Origin: Cyanobacteria bacterium FACHB-DQ100
GTDB lineage: Bacteria > Cyanobacteriota > Cyanobacteriia > Leptolyngbyales > Leptolyngbyaceae
Direction: 5' to 3'
DNA: 64,000 nucleotides
NCBI GenBank assembly: GCA_014695195.1
Contig: JACJNW010000044.1
Coordinates: forward strand, 1-64,000
Shown here: piece by piece, positions 16,652 to 25,776 of the stretch
Numbering within the stretch: position 1 is the first letter of the stretch
Layout of the letters: each line of letters begins with the position of its first letter
The notes under the pieces: generated by a model
What the model was told of the DNA's origin: nothing
Databases searched by the model: none
The model's input: only the letters and a program-made list of their open reading frames with translations
Made by a program: the position numbers and the translations under genes

Positions 16652-19600
16652 CATGCCAACATCCAAGCTTGAGAAGTTGATTTTGGATCAAGTAACCAGA
16701 GCAACATCAACCCGATACCAGCAACGCCATCGAGTAAGCCAGGAATGATTCTGCGTTCTGAAAACTCGTGCAATCGCCAGTAACCGCGCCGCTCATAAAA
16801 TGTCGTAGTTGCAACTGCGGCTTGGATTGCAGTTTCCCACAATTCCGGGCGATTTAATTGCTGTGCTGCTTTTGCCAGAAACACAATTCGCCCCGCTTCA
16901 CCACAGCATAAATGATGTTGTGCTTTGCCAAGATGCTTCTGGGTTGCTGCGATCGCTCGTTCAATATCAATCCAAATCTCCGCTTCATCTTCCAGCATTC
17001 CCAAGCTTCCCAGCCGAGCTAAACCAATTCCCGGAGCGCCTGCACACCAGCCTGTCATAAACTGAGTGTGTCCAATCGGCTGACGAAAATCCGCCCAGTC
17101 TTGCTGCTCGATCGCAAAGTTCTGCTGCTCGAATGCGATTCCGCGCTGAGCCGACTCCTTAAAGCGTGAATCACCTGTTATTGCATAAAGCTGCAACAAC
17201 GCATAGCTAATTCCTGCCGCACCATGTCCCATTCCCATCAACGGACGCTCAAACTCAGGAATAAACCATCCGGCTGCTGCTCCCGAAGCTTGGGACTTGA
17301 GAATCGGAGTGGCAAGATCAATGGCTCGATCGACTAATCTTTGATCTGGATGCAGTCGGTGTAGATGCAGCAAGGTGAGCAATCCTCCAGCCGCGCCACA
17401 CAGAATATCTGGATTAGTTTCTCGCAGTAGCTTCTCTGGGGTTAGCTTGAGAGCGATCGACAGAGCTTGATCAATCAAGCTGCGATCGTTGAGGCATCGC
17501 CCGGTTTCCGTCAAAGCATAGATGCCTAACCCAATCCCGTGATATCCCGAAACGGGAAGGTCATTCCACAATCCCGCTTGGCTGAATTGCTCTAGCATTG
17601 AGAAAGTAAATTTCATTCCTCCTCGCGCTAAACGGGCGTATTGTTCGTTTCCGGTGTGTCGAGCGAGATTGGCAAACAATAAGCTTGTTCCTGCTGCTCC
17701 CGCTGCGTGCCACGGATAATGATGCACTGGAGCGACCATTGCAGAGTTGTTAGTTCGTCCTAAACTAAGCCAACTACTACCCTCCATATGATTTAGGGCT
17801 AGATTTGTCAGAACTTCTGCGATCGCGCTTAGGTGCGTCTCTAACTTCAGCATCGGATCAGTGGCTTCTGTTTCGGCTACCGCAGCATTTAATGGAACCC
17901 AACCATTGAGTTGTAACCATTCAGCATTCAATGATTGATTCAACCAAGCGGGTTTTGAGGTTTGATTCGGGGCTGCTTCTAGATTCAGTGCCATGGCTAA
18001 TGAAACCCGCAAAAGTTCCGCTTGCCAAATTAAGTCTTCTTCAGAAGCATCTTCTAGGCGCTGCTGCATCTGTTGAAAGCTTGGCTGCTGAACAAAGGCA
18101 GGATAGAGAGTGCCCTCACTAGAATAAATGTCGATCGAAGCAGGCGATCCATAAAAACTAGGAATGTCGAGCCAGCGTAAGCACTGCCGTTCTTCATCGA
18201 CGATCGCTTGAGTCGGAGCTAGACTGGCACAGGTCGGACTCAGTTCACTCAAAGACTCTAATGCCACAAAAAAGGCTGCACCACTGGTAAGCTGATCGGG
18301 TGCTACACTCCAGGCTAGTAATCCAGAATAATCGCTCGTGTCGCGCACTAAAACACGAGTTTGCACCGAGTAGAATGCCTGCAATGGGCTTTCTTCTGAA
18401 AGTAAATACTTGCGATGCTGAAGTAACGTTCGATAAACCGCAGCAAACCCTTGTACAACGTCAGGTAAAAAGCGATCGACCGAAATTCGCTGATCATTCA
18501 ATCGCGGTAAGCTCTGATCAAAATGCAGAGGTTGAGCAGTGCGTTTGAGTGTTAGTCGATCGGTATTGATGTTGCTCCAAGCTGAAACCGCAGTATGCCA
18601 GGGGCGATCTCCACTGCCATTGATCCCACTGGCAGCAAAAAGAATCTGATCAAAATCTCCAGACCGCCAATAGGTTGACATTCCGGTTGATAGCATCGAA
18701 AACAAACTCGAAGGTAAAAGATACTTCGGCAGATGTTTCCATTCACGTGCGGGAACATGAACTCCACTCGTCAGTAGCGCTTCTAAGTCGATCGGAACTG
18801 GATATTCACCACATGGAATAAAGTTTTCATAGTGAAAATCCACGCCACACAGGAAGTAAGCCAGCGCAACATGCCCGCCTTGACGTTGATAGTATCGAGC
18901 GATCGCTGCTTCAGAATCACAAGATTGAGTCGCAACAAATTCTGTCCAGCCATATTCAACACGATCAAGAATTTTGAGTGTCTTAAATGTCGGTGTGCTT
19001 CCGGTTTGATTTAACCAATCGATCAAGTGATAGAAGGCATGATCGATCGCTAAGCTCCGAGGCTTATAAATTAGTTTAGTTTGATCGCTCACTTGAACAA
19101 GACAGACTGTTCGCCCTCCTTGATGGGAATCAGACAATCCGGGAAACAATGCTGCGATCGACGAAGTACGATCACAGCCAAAGACTTGAGCCAGATCGAC
19201 TATATCCTGCTTAAATCGTGTTAGTAATTCGATGATTGAACTGGCAACTTGTTGAGTTGCAACGGCTAAAAGCCGCCCTAATACTGGATATTGCAGCAAT
19301 AGCTCTGTGAGTCCTGCTGAATTTCCTAAAACTTGCTCAGCAAAATATTGATACCGTAGCTCTGGAGTGTCACCCAGCAGTTTGCCTTTGAAGCTGTGTT
19401 GCTTGACTTCATAAGCAATAGTGCGTGCTGATAGCTCCGACAATCGCCAAACTAGATATCGTCCGATCGTTTCGATCGCATTCCAACTTAATAAGTCTGG
19501 TTGCTGTGACTGAATTTCCCGCAGTGCCCATGTGACAAAAGGATGTAGAAACTGTGGAAACAATGGCAGTGCGTCAAGATTGATATCATACTGCTGCAAT

Positions 19601-19965
19601 TCTGCTTCTGTCCAGGCTTGCAGTTGTGCAACACTAACAATCGGTTGCTTAAAGTTGTCAACTTGTAGAATGGCTTCTAACACGATCGCCCAGTCTGGAA
19701 CAGGTGCGTTTGCAGGAAGCTTACGTGGTGTCAGAAACGCGATCGCACTGTCTTGATCCAGTCCTAACTGCTGTAAACGTTTCTCGAACGCATTTAGATA
19801 AGCCTGTCGCATCCCTAACCGTTTCTGCCAGCGAAGGAACAACTGTTCAGAACCCTGCCGATCGCTCGATAAACGGGTATCACAAATCGTTGACCATTCA
19901 TCGGGAAGTAAGGCTTTTTCCGTCAGCGATCGAGCAATGGAAATTTGCAGGGGTTGGGCAATCAT
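16651..19965 (-). CDS. lanM: Class II lanthipeptide synthetase LanM, CCG type
   Basis: A bifunctional enzyme that phosphorylates and dehydrates Ser/Thr of the precursor and then adds Cys thiols to form (methyl)lanthionines. The 1104-residue length is normal. The N-terminal dehydratase domain (DUF4135, about 150-560) has KLIYKPRSLAIDHAFYHLID and VDFHYENFIPCGEYP followed by IDLEALL. The C-terminal LanC-like domain (about 740-1095) has GYHG, WCAGAPG and HHLCCGEAG. The zinc ligands are Cys974, Cys1020 and Cys1021. The usual Cys-His-Gly is Cys-Cys-Gly, as in the substrate-tolerant ProcM group of cyanobacteria. It starts 6 bases after the epimerase gene without a clear ribosome site. The substrate should be the NHLP-leader precursor at 21300. 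Confidence 0.95.
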   Translation of the reverse strand: MIAQPLQISIARSLTEKALLPDEWSTICDTRLSSDRQGSEQLFLRWQKRLGMRQAYLNAFEKRLQQLGLDQDSAIAFLTPRKLPANAPVPDWAIVLEAILQVDNFKQPIVSVAQLQAWTEAELQQYDINLDALPLFPQFLHPFVTWALREIQSQQPDLLSWNAIETIGRYLVWRLSELSARTIAYEVKQHSFKGKLLGDTPELRYQYFAEQVLGNSAGLTELLLQYPVLGRLLAVATQQVASSIIELLTRFKQDIVDLAQVFGCDRTSSIAALFPGLSDSHQGGRTVCLVQVSDQTKLIYKPRSLAIDHAFYHLIDWLNQTGSTPTFKTLKILDRVEYGWTEFVATQSCDSEAAIARYYQRQGGHVALAYFLCGVDFHYENFIPCGEYPVPIDLEALLTSGVHVPAREWKHLPKYLLPSSLFSMLSTGMSTYWRSGDFDQILFAASGINGSGDRPWHTAVSAWSNINTDRLTLKRTAQPLHFDQSLPRLNDQRISVDRFLPDVVQGFAAVYRTLLQHRKYLLSEESPLQAFYSVQTRVLVRDTSDYSGLLAWSVAPDQLTSGAAFFVALESLSELSPTCASLAPTQAIVDEERQCLRWLDIPSFYGSPASIDIYSSEGTLYPAFVQQPSFQQMQQRLEDASEEDLIWQAELLRVSLAMALNLEAAPNQTSKPAWLNQSLNAEWLQLNGWVPLNAAVAETEATDPMLKLETHLSAIAEVLTNLALNHMEGSSWLSLGRTNNSAMVAPVHHYPWHAAGAAGTSLLFANLARHTGNEQYARLARGGMKFTFSMLEQFSQAGLWNDLPVSGYHGIGLGIYALTETGRCLNDRSLIDQALSIALKLTPEKLLRETNPDILCGAAGGLLTLLHLHRLHPDQRLVDRAIDLATPILKSQASGAAAGWFIPEFERPLMGMGHGAAGISYALLQLYAITGDSRFKESAQRGIAFEQQNFAIEQQDWADFRQPIGHTQFMTGWCAGAPGIGLARLGSLGMLEDEAEIWIDIERAIAATQKHLGKAQHHLCCGEAGRIVFLAKAAQQLNRPELWETAIQAAVATTTFYERRGYWRLHEFSERRIIPGLLDGVAGIGLMLLWLLDPKSTSQAWMLA

Positions 19966-19971
19966 GGGCAG

Positions 19972-21174
19972 TTAGGACATATGTTGATCAATCATGCGAT
20001 CGCAAATTGATCGCAAACTGGCACTATCTGTGAAGGTTTCTTCGTCATAGACAATGTAGCCACGAGGAACTTCTGGTGTTGCTTTACAAGGACTGATTAA
20101 TTGAATCGATCGCGTGACGAGATTGATCAAAAATCCACTCACACAAGCGATCGTGCCGTCGATCACAGGTTGTTTTCGCACTGTCCCGAATGTCCGTCCT
20201 GCATTAATTTTGGGAGCAAGTTCAGCTTTAAACGGAAACTGCGTGATCACAACTGCTTCTGGATTTTGTGGCACAATCCCGACAAACGCCAACTCTTCAG
20301 CCGTGAATTCTTTATACACGCGATCGAGCGTTTTGGCTGACAAAATTGATAGCCGATTCAACTTACATCCTTTTTCGAGCGAATGCTTGAGCAGCGATCG
20401 CAACCGTTCAGGATATTTCGTTGGTTGTGCTGTGGTAGTTTGCGGAAAAATTCCTAAAACATCATGAAACTCAGCCGCAAATTGCTCATAGTCAGGATTA
20501 TCAAGCGGATCAGTCGCCCAATAGCAAAATCCCGCACTCACAGCCGTTCCAAGTAGATCTTGTAGCACCTGAAGAATCGATCGCCAAAGTTTTGCATTTT
20601 CCGGTGTGTAGTAGAAATTGCCTTGCAGCGACGAAGCGGAGATCGCGCAAAACGAGCAACCAACTGAGCAACCTTGACTCAGTTCAAAACACACAGGAAC
20701 GTGCGCTAGATTGGCAGCGATCAAAGGCATCTCGCACTGAGTGCGCTCAATTTGCCGCGATCGCCAAGCTCGATACTTGGCATGACTCGATCGAGCACTG
20801 ATTGATTGGAGTTCTGACCAATGTAAGCGCTCTTGACCAAACGCAAAGAAATGCTGAAGCGTTTCGGAAATTGTTCCAGGCTGATGTGTCCAGAGGGATT
20901 CAACATCTTGTAGCGCTACGGCAAGTCCAGCTTGTTGAATCGCCTCACCCGGATTGCTTTGCAGCGCTTCCCGAAAGCTACGATCGACGCAATATTTTTC
21001 CAAGAATCGTTTGAGATGGCTCGTAGTCGAGAGGCGTTGTTGCAACGCTGCATCCGACAGATCACACCAAGATTGCGTCTGTGTTCCTGCCCATTGCTTC
21101 AAATTCTGGCGCAGGGATACCGCATCAATCAAGCCAATGTTACTAGAAAAAAGGGAAGCACTCATAAAAGTCAT
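19972..21174 (-). CDS. Radical SAM peptide epimerase, PoyD-like
   Basis: A radical S-adenosylmethionine enzyme of the RiPP amino-acid epimerase family (PoyD, OspD, AvpD relatives), which converts L- to D-residues in a leader-bearing peptide. Cys169, Cys173 and Cys176 in SQGCSVGCSFCAIS form the CxxxCxxC [4Fe-4S] site. The N-terminal 150 residues contain a Nif11/NHLP-like helical stretch (SFREALQSNPGEAIQQAGL) that may help bind the leader. Met1 at 21174 lies only a few bases past a hairpin/T-run, and Met4 at 21165 is an alternative. The core rich in Ala, Val, Ile and Leu is a plausible substrate. D-residues are expected, but their positions cannot be predicted here. Confidence 0.88.
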   Translation of the reverse strand: MTFMSASLFSSNIGLIDAVSLRQNLKQWAGTQTQSWCDLSDAALQQRLSTTSHLKRFLEKYCVDRSFREALQSNPGEAIQQAGLAVALQDVESLWTHQPGTISETLQHFFAFGQERLHWSELQSISARSSHAKYRAWRSRQIERTQCEMPLIAANLAHVPVCFELSQGCSVGCSFCAISASSLQGNFYYTPENAKLWRSILQVLQDLLGTAVSAGFCYWATDPLDNPDYEQFAAEFHDVLGIFPQTTTAQPTKYPERLRSLLKHSLEKGCKLNRLSILSAKTLDRVYKEFTAEELAFVGIVPQNPEAVVITQFPFKAELAPKINAGRTFGTVRKQPVIDGTIACVSGFLINLVTRSIQLISPCKATPEVPRGYIVYDEETFTDSASLRSICDRMIDQHMS

Positions 21175-21180
21175 CTGATT

Positions 21181-21222
21181 AAAAATAGCTCCCCAATTTC
21201 AACCACTGATTTCAGGGAGCTA
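21181..21222 (-). terminator. Attenuator hairpin after the precursor gene
   Basis: On the minus strand an 8-bp stem TAGCTCCC / GGGAGCTA (21222-21215 with 21193-21186) with a 21-base loop is followed at once by TTTTT. It lies between the precursor and epimerase genes inside one operon. It probably acts as a partial terminator, giving much precursor mRNA and less maturase mRNA. Confidence 0.75.
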
Positions 21223-21299
21223 GGATTCAGCACAATGTCTGACTTGGCTCGAAGGAACTCATTCAGACGATCGAAATGCTGCTTGACGCAAGTTAGGGA

Positions 21300-21962
21300 T
21301 TAGCACTTGCCCTTTGAACTTGCAACTGTGCCACCTGCTGTTGAGATACCCGATGCTACACCGCCTGCAACTCCTAAACCGCCAGCAATAATTCCAGTGA
21401 CGGCTGTTCCAACTGCACTAAAGGCTAAAGCAGCAGCAGCGATTCCGAATCCTCCGGCAGCGACTCCTGTAACTGCACCAGCAGATCCACAGCCGACGCC
21501 CCATTGTGCGCCTTTAGACAGTCCACCCGCAACCCCTTCAAGATCCATATCGCTCAGTTCTGAGTCATTCGGGTTCGCAGGCAAAATCATGTGGCGCACT
21601 TCTGGAGTGTTTTCATAGACATTGACGGTCATCTCTTCTGGGAGTGTTACGCCCGTCGCATCTTGAATTGCAGCTTTCGGCGCAGCTAGCAATTGCGTCT
21701 TGAACTCACTGTCTGCCCAGGCTCGCTTCATCACTTTCCCTGCAACCGGATCAAGCGCTTCAGGGTCAGCCCCTTCAAAAATCGCTTGCTCAGGCAAAAT
21801 AAAGTTGAGGCAGTTTGCCGTGTTCTCATGCACTTTAACGTCAACTTGGTCGGAAATGTCCAAACCAAACTCAGACAAGACAGGCTTCGGATCGCTCAAT
21901 AAGCGATTTTTGAGCGCTTCATCGCTCCATACCTGCTCTAGTGCTTCTTGAATTGTTTGCAT
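21300..21962 (-). CDS. RiPP precursor with duplicated NHLP leader and Gly/Ala-rich core
   Basis: The substrate of the operon. The start is the ATG at 21962, with TAGGAG seven bases upstream; a TTG six bases earlier is in frame but unlikely. The 220-residue protein has two nitrile-hydratase-like leader units in tandem (about 1-75 and 76-140). The paired stretches are QVWSDEALKNRLLSDPK / RAWADSEFKTQLLAAPK and VKVHENT..ILP / VNVYENT..ILP. The leader ends in LEGVAGG, a double-glycine site for the C39 protease. The remaining 73 residues are almost all Gly, Ala, Val, Ile, Ser and Thr, with 12 Ser/Thr and two Cys (core 11 and the last residue, 73), plus Lys at core 3, 70 and 72. GxxxG-like spacing suggests a membrane-inserting helix. 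Confidence 0.93.
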   Translation of the reverse strand: MQTIQEALEQVWSDEALKNRLLSDPKPVLSEFGLDISDQVDVKVHENTANCLNFILPEQAIFEGADPEALDPVAGKVMKRAWADSEFKTQLLAAPKAAIQDATGVTLPEEMTVNVYENTPEVRHMILPANPNDSELSDMDLEGVAGGLSKGAQWGVGCGSAGAVTGVAAGGFGIAAAALAFSAVGTAVTGIIAGGLGVAGGVASGISTAGGTVASSKGKC

Positions 21963-22039
21963 TGTCAAGCTCCTAATATAGATTGAGGCTCTTCGCTATT
22001 AAATGCGATCGCACTCATTCCAGTGTTGCGTTTCCTTGG

Positions 22040-22840
22040 TTAAACATTGCATTTCTTTCGATCCCGTTCGAGAACTAAGAAATCGCAAGTCCCTCGGTGT
22101 TGATTTCGCCACGATCGAGGGGTTTGTCCATAGATTTGCCGAAACTGGCGAAAGAAATTGCAAACATTCAAATAGCCCACCGATCGCGCAATCTCCTCAA
22201 TGGAGCGATCGGTTTCAATCAATAAAGCCGATGCAGCTTTCATCCGACGCTGTATCAACCAACTATGCAATGATTGCCCAGTTTGCTTGCGGACAAGGTG
22301 AGTTAGATAAGTCGATGAATATCCAACCGCCTCAGCAATATCTTTTAGCCCAATCTCTTCTGTGTAATGCGCTTCGAGAAAGTCAAATACAACTTGAAGC
22401 CGGGCAGACACAGTGGGAAAAATCGTTGAATCTGATGGAACTGTCGATTGAGCGGCATACCATTGCTTTAGTTTGGCTTGGCGATCGATCCGGACTGTGA
22501 TCACTCTCAGCAATTCTGCGATCGAAAACTGAATCAGATAGTCATCTGCACCGAGTTCCATCCCCCGACGATAGTCTTCTGTGGTTGCTTGAGCGCTCAG
22601 AAAAATAAAAGGAATAGGTAACGTTGCGGTCTGTTGACGCAGCGAAGCCAAAAGCTCAAATCCGTCCAGATTCGAGGAATTCACGCCACAGAGAATCAAA
22701 TGAGGCAACCATTGATGTGCTGTTTGCATTGCCATCTGTGCGGTTTCACAGCCGATCGCGTGAAATTCTTCAGCTTCAAGACATTGAATTAACTGTTCTC
22801 TAGCTTTCCTCTCAGTTTCAATTACCAAGATTTTGTTCAT
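22040..22840 (-). CDS. AraC-family regulator with a degenerate receiver domain
   Basis: A response-regulator-shaped transcription factor: REC domain (1-120), linker, and a C-terminal AraC double helix-turn-helix (about 155-255, e.g. GLKDIAEAVGYSSTYLTHLV and IEEIARSVGYLNVCNFFRQF). From the ATG at 22840 it is 266 residues. The longer frame from 22864 overlaps the exporter gene and spoils the family start MNKILVIE. The receiver has lost key residues: Gly52 (LILCGVN) replaces the phosphorylated Asp, Thr9 replaces one acidic-pocket Asp, and Gln104 replaces the conserved Lys. Control by phosphorylation is thus unlikely; ligand or protein binding may operate instead. It sits between exporter and precursor genes, so it likely controls this operon. 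Confidence 0.85.
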   Translation of the reverse strand: MNKILVIETERKAREQLIQCLEAEEFHAIGCETAQMAMQTAHQWLPHLILCGVNSSNLDGFELLASLRQQTATLPIPFIFLSAQATTEDYRRGMELGADDYLIQFSIAELLRVITVRIDRQAKLKQWYAAQSTVPSDSTIFPTVSARLQVVFDFLEAHYTEEIGLKDIAEAVGYSSTYLTHLVRKQTGQSLHSWLIQRRMKAASALLIETDRSIEEIARSVGYLNVCNFFRQFRQIYGQTPRSWRNQHRGTCDFLVLERDRKKCNV

Positions 22841-22844
22841 TTTC

Positions 22845-25736
22845 CTACACCACTTGCCGAGCAATTAACTGAGAAAACAAGCCATTCTGCTTTGCTAACT
22901 GATCAAAATTTCCGACCTGCACGACTCTCCCTGCCTGCAAGACATAAATGCGATCGGCATTACGAATCGTACTGAGGCGATGAGCAATCACAATCCGCGT
23001 TACATTCAGTCGATCGAGGCTTTCACTGACGATCGCTTGAGTCCGGTTGTCTAGCGCACTGGTCGCTTCATCAAAAAATAAAATCCGAGGTTTCAGCACC
23101 AGCGCTCGTGCAATAATCAATCGCTGCCGTTGTCCACCAGAAAGATTGCTGCCACCTTCGCTGATGACGGTGTGCATTCCCATCGGCATTGCCTGAATAT
23201 CTTCGGCAAATCCCGCCATTTGTGCGGCTTCCCAGGCTTCGTCCATTGTGACTTGAGCGCCAGACGCAATGTTGTCAAAGATTGAGGCAGAGTTAATTCG
23301 GGCATTTTGTAAAACAACACCAATTTGACGACGCACTGCATAGATATCCAACCCTGCCAAATCTTGTCCATCATAGAAAATGCTGCCTAGCTCTGGAGTA
23401 TCAAACCCCAGTAAAAGTCGCAGAATGGTTGACTTACCACTTCCAGAAGGGCCGATCAAGGCAATAAATTCACCGGGATTTGCTTCTAAACTGACATCAT
23501 CAAGCGTCAGTGCTCCGTCCATTCGATAGCGAAACACTACATGATCAATCTTAATACCTCCAGCGAGTCTACCTGGATCAGCTTTACTTTGATCGACTTC
23601 TGGAAGTTCTTCGAGAATCGGCTTGGCTCGTTTCCAAAGCGGAATCACTGACAGAATACTGAGAGTGGTATTGCTCAGACTGGTAGCACCACTAATAAAG
23701 GTTCCAAATGCAGAACTAAATGCTAGAAATGTACCTGTTGACATTGGCTCTGCATCTAATGCAGTCTCAGGTTTTGTCAGCATTCCTACCACAAACCAGT
23801 ACAGCGCGATCGAGGTTAAGGTCGGCATGATTGTATTGAACAATATCACCACATCTTCGATCAATTGAGTGCTTAGCTCTAGCTTAATCTGCTGACTATA
23901 TCGACGACTCCAGTAAGCGAACGCTCGTTCTTCAGCTCCGGCAACCCGCAGCTTCGAGATGCCATTAATCAATTGCACAACCAAACCAAAAATGGTTCCT
24001 TGTAGCTCTAGCAGCGGACGCTGTTTACGAAGCAGCAGCACGCCTGAAACAGTGGTAACAATGATCGAGATCAGCGCGACGACGATGGCTACGATCGACA
24101 GCTTAAAGCTATAGAACATCAGCAATCCCAGATTCAGCAGCGAGAAAAATCCGCTAAACAGGGTTCTTAAAGTCGTACTGCTCAACTGTTGCCGAATGCT
24201 ACTGATTGCGGTGACGCGAGACTGCAAATCTCCAACCGAGTACCGCCGAAAAAATCCCATGCGGAGATTAAGCAATCGATCCCACACCGCAGCTTGCGTG
24301 GTTGCATCTGAAGCGGTTTCCGATCGCAAACTTGCAAACGTTTGAGTAAGCTGAAACATCGTCGAACCAAATGCAGTCGCTGCGAGTCCTAATGCAAGCT
24401 GAAGCACTAAGCTACGATCGCTGTTCGGAATTGCTGAATCCATCAAAATTCCAGTCGCTTGGGGTACAACCATGCCCAATACCGACCCCACAATACCCAT
24501 CACGATTACAGTGGCAAAGTCTTTGAAGCGTCCTCTGCCTGCAAATCGGATTAAATCGCCCGCATTCAGCAATGTTGCGGGTAGGGGGCGGTAAAACATC
24601 ACGCTTTCCGGGGCTAAAGTTGCAGCCACTTCAGGAGTCACAAGCGATCGGGATTGGTCTGTGGGATCAAACAAGTCGTAACGCGCTCCCCGAATCGGTA
24701 ACAAAGTGACCGGAGATTGATCCGCCTTGCGATAGGCGAGCAGTGCGCCCGCATCTTGCCGCCACCAATCACCTCGCAACAACACCCGACGGCTGCGAAT
24801 TCGAGACGATCGCACGATCGCTTCTAAGGGATCTTTCAGCCGCGATAAATTTTCTGATTTTGCCGGGGGACGGATCTCGATGTTGAGCGATCGACCAATT
24901 GCACCCATCGCAATCAGTAAGGCATCGCCTTCAAAAAAAGACCGCTTCTGTTTCGGGATCAGAATCGAAGCTAACTCACCAAAGGCAGATTCGGTCACTT
25001 GCTGATTCAGCCGTTCTTTTTCCGCAAAACGCTGAAGTTCTGATTGGGCTTCTTGTTGTTCTAGCCAAGCAATCGCATCGAAGACAACCGCGTGGAACAC
25101 GGCTAGGCTGGATAAAATTTGATTCCAGTTCAGATCTTGAGTCGCGCTGATCGTCAGAGTCGATCGCTGTTCTGCTTTAATCCAAGCGTGATGACTAAGG
25201 GGAAACCTACCTGTTTCTACATCTAGCGACTTTATCCCCATCCAGGAGAAGCATCCGGTCTGCACTTGCAACCAATCGATCGTAGAGGATTGATAAGTCT
25301 GACCTGCTTCTAATTCCAATGATGAAAGAGATTGTTGAGTTGCTGTGTTTTTCGTGTAAGTAATTGTATTTTCAGATTGAATTGCAGCACTGAGATGATG
25401 AATCCAGGCTTCAAGCAGTGAGACCAGATCAATCTGAGAATCGCCCTTCTCGGCTGAAATCGCGTACTGTACCAATTCAGTTGGTTCGATCGGCACCACT
25501 AAAAGCTGTCGATCGCTCTCCTCCAATTCAGAATTAAACAATGCCGCGCCCGCTTCCAAGCTAAACAAATAGCGTCGAGCCGCAGGGGTTCCCTGTTCGA
25601 CCGACACTGCAAACACTGCCACAGAGCCAGACCGAATCCACCAAAACGTTTCGTCTGAATCAGTGAGAAATAAAGGCTGATTCGCAGTGATGTTTTTAAC
25701 GCGTCCAGTCGCTTTGGCAAAAAATGAGTTCAGCAT
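22845..25736 (-). CDS. NHLP-type bacteriocin ABC exporter, permease/ATPase without peptidase
   Basis: One of the two ABC proteins typical of NHLP-leader bacteriocin systems. The 963-residue protein has an N-terminal cNMP-binding-like/linker region (1 to about 390), a six-helix exporter transmembrane domain (about 400-690) and a nucleotide-binding domain. The latter has Walker A LIGPSGSGKST, signature NLSGGQRQRL, Walker B RILFFDEATSALD and the switch His in IVIAHRLSTI. There is no C39 peptidase. It probably forms a heterodimer with, or works after, the peptidase-bearing partner at 25777. It ends 4 bases before the regulator start. The long N-terminal extension agrees with the family and may sense a signal or the substrate. 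Confidence 0.92.
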   Translation of the reverse strand: MLNSFFAKATGRVKNITANQPLFLTDSDETFWWIRSGSVAVFAVSVEQGTPAARRYLFSLEAGAALFNSELEESDRQLLVVPIEPTELVQYAISAEKGDSQIDLVSLLEAWIHHLSAAIQSENTITYTKNTATQQSLSSLELEAGQTYQSSTIDWLQVQTGCFSWMGIKSLDVETGRFPLSHHAWIKAEQRSTLTISATQDLNWNQILSSLAVFHAVVFDAIAWLEQQEAQSELQRFAEKERLNQQVTESAFGELASILIPKQKRSFFEGDALLIAMGAIGRSLNIEIRPPAKSENLSRLKDPLEAIVRSSRIRSRRVLLRGDWWRQDAGALLAYRKADQSPVTLLPIRGARYDLFDPTDQSRSLVTPEVAATLAPESVMFYRPLPATLLNAGDLIRFAGRGRFKDFATVIVMGIVGSVLGMVVPQATGILMDSAIPNSDRSLVLQLALGLAATAFGSTMFQLTQTFASLRSETASDATTQAAVWDRLLNLRMGFFRRYSVGDLQSRVTAISSIRQQLSSTTLRTLFSGFFSLLNLGLLMFYSFKLSIVAIVVALISIIVTTVSGVLLLRKQRPLLELQGTIFGLVVQLINGISKLRVAGAEERAFAYWSRRYSQQIKLELSTQLIEDVVILFNTIMPTLTSIALYWFVVGMLTKPETALDAEPMSTGTFLAFSSAFGTFISGATSLSNTTLSILSVIPLWKRAKPILEELPEVDQSKADPGRLAGGIKIDHVVFRYRMDGALTLDDVSLEANPGEFIALIGPSGSGKSTILRLLLGFDTPELGSIFYDGQDLAGLDIYAVRRQIGVVLQNARINSASIFDNIASGAQVTMDEAWEAAQMAGFAEDIQAMPMGMHTVISEGGSNLSGGQRQRLIIARALVLKPRILFFDEATSALDNRTQAIVSESLDRLNVTRIVIAHRLSTIRNADRIYVLQAGRVVQVGNFDQLAKQNGLFSQLIARQVV

Positions 25737-25776
25737 GAATCAAATCGCAGATAGAACTTTAATCAAACACAGGTGA

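Noticed and set aside
21307..21618. Plus-strand Ala/Pro-rich frame opposite the precursor core
   Set aside because: It is the mirror of the repetitive Gly/Ala core; composition and position show it is antisense shadow, not a gene.
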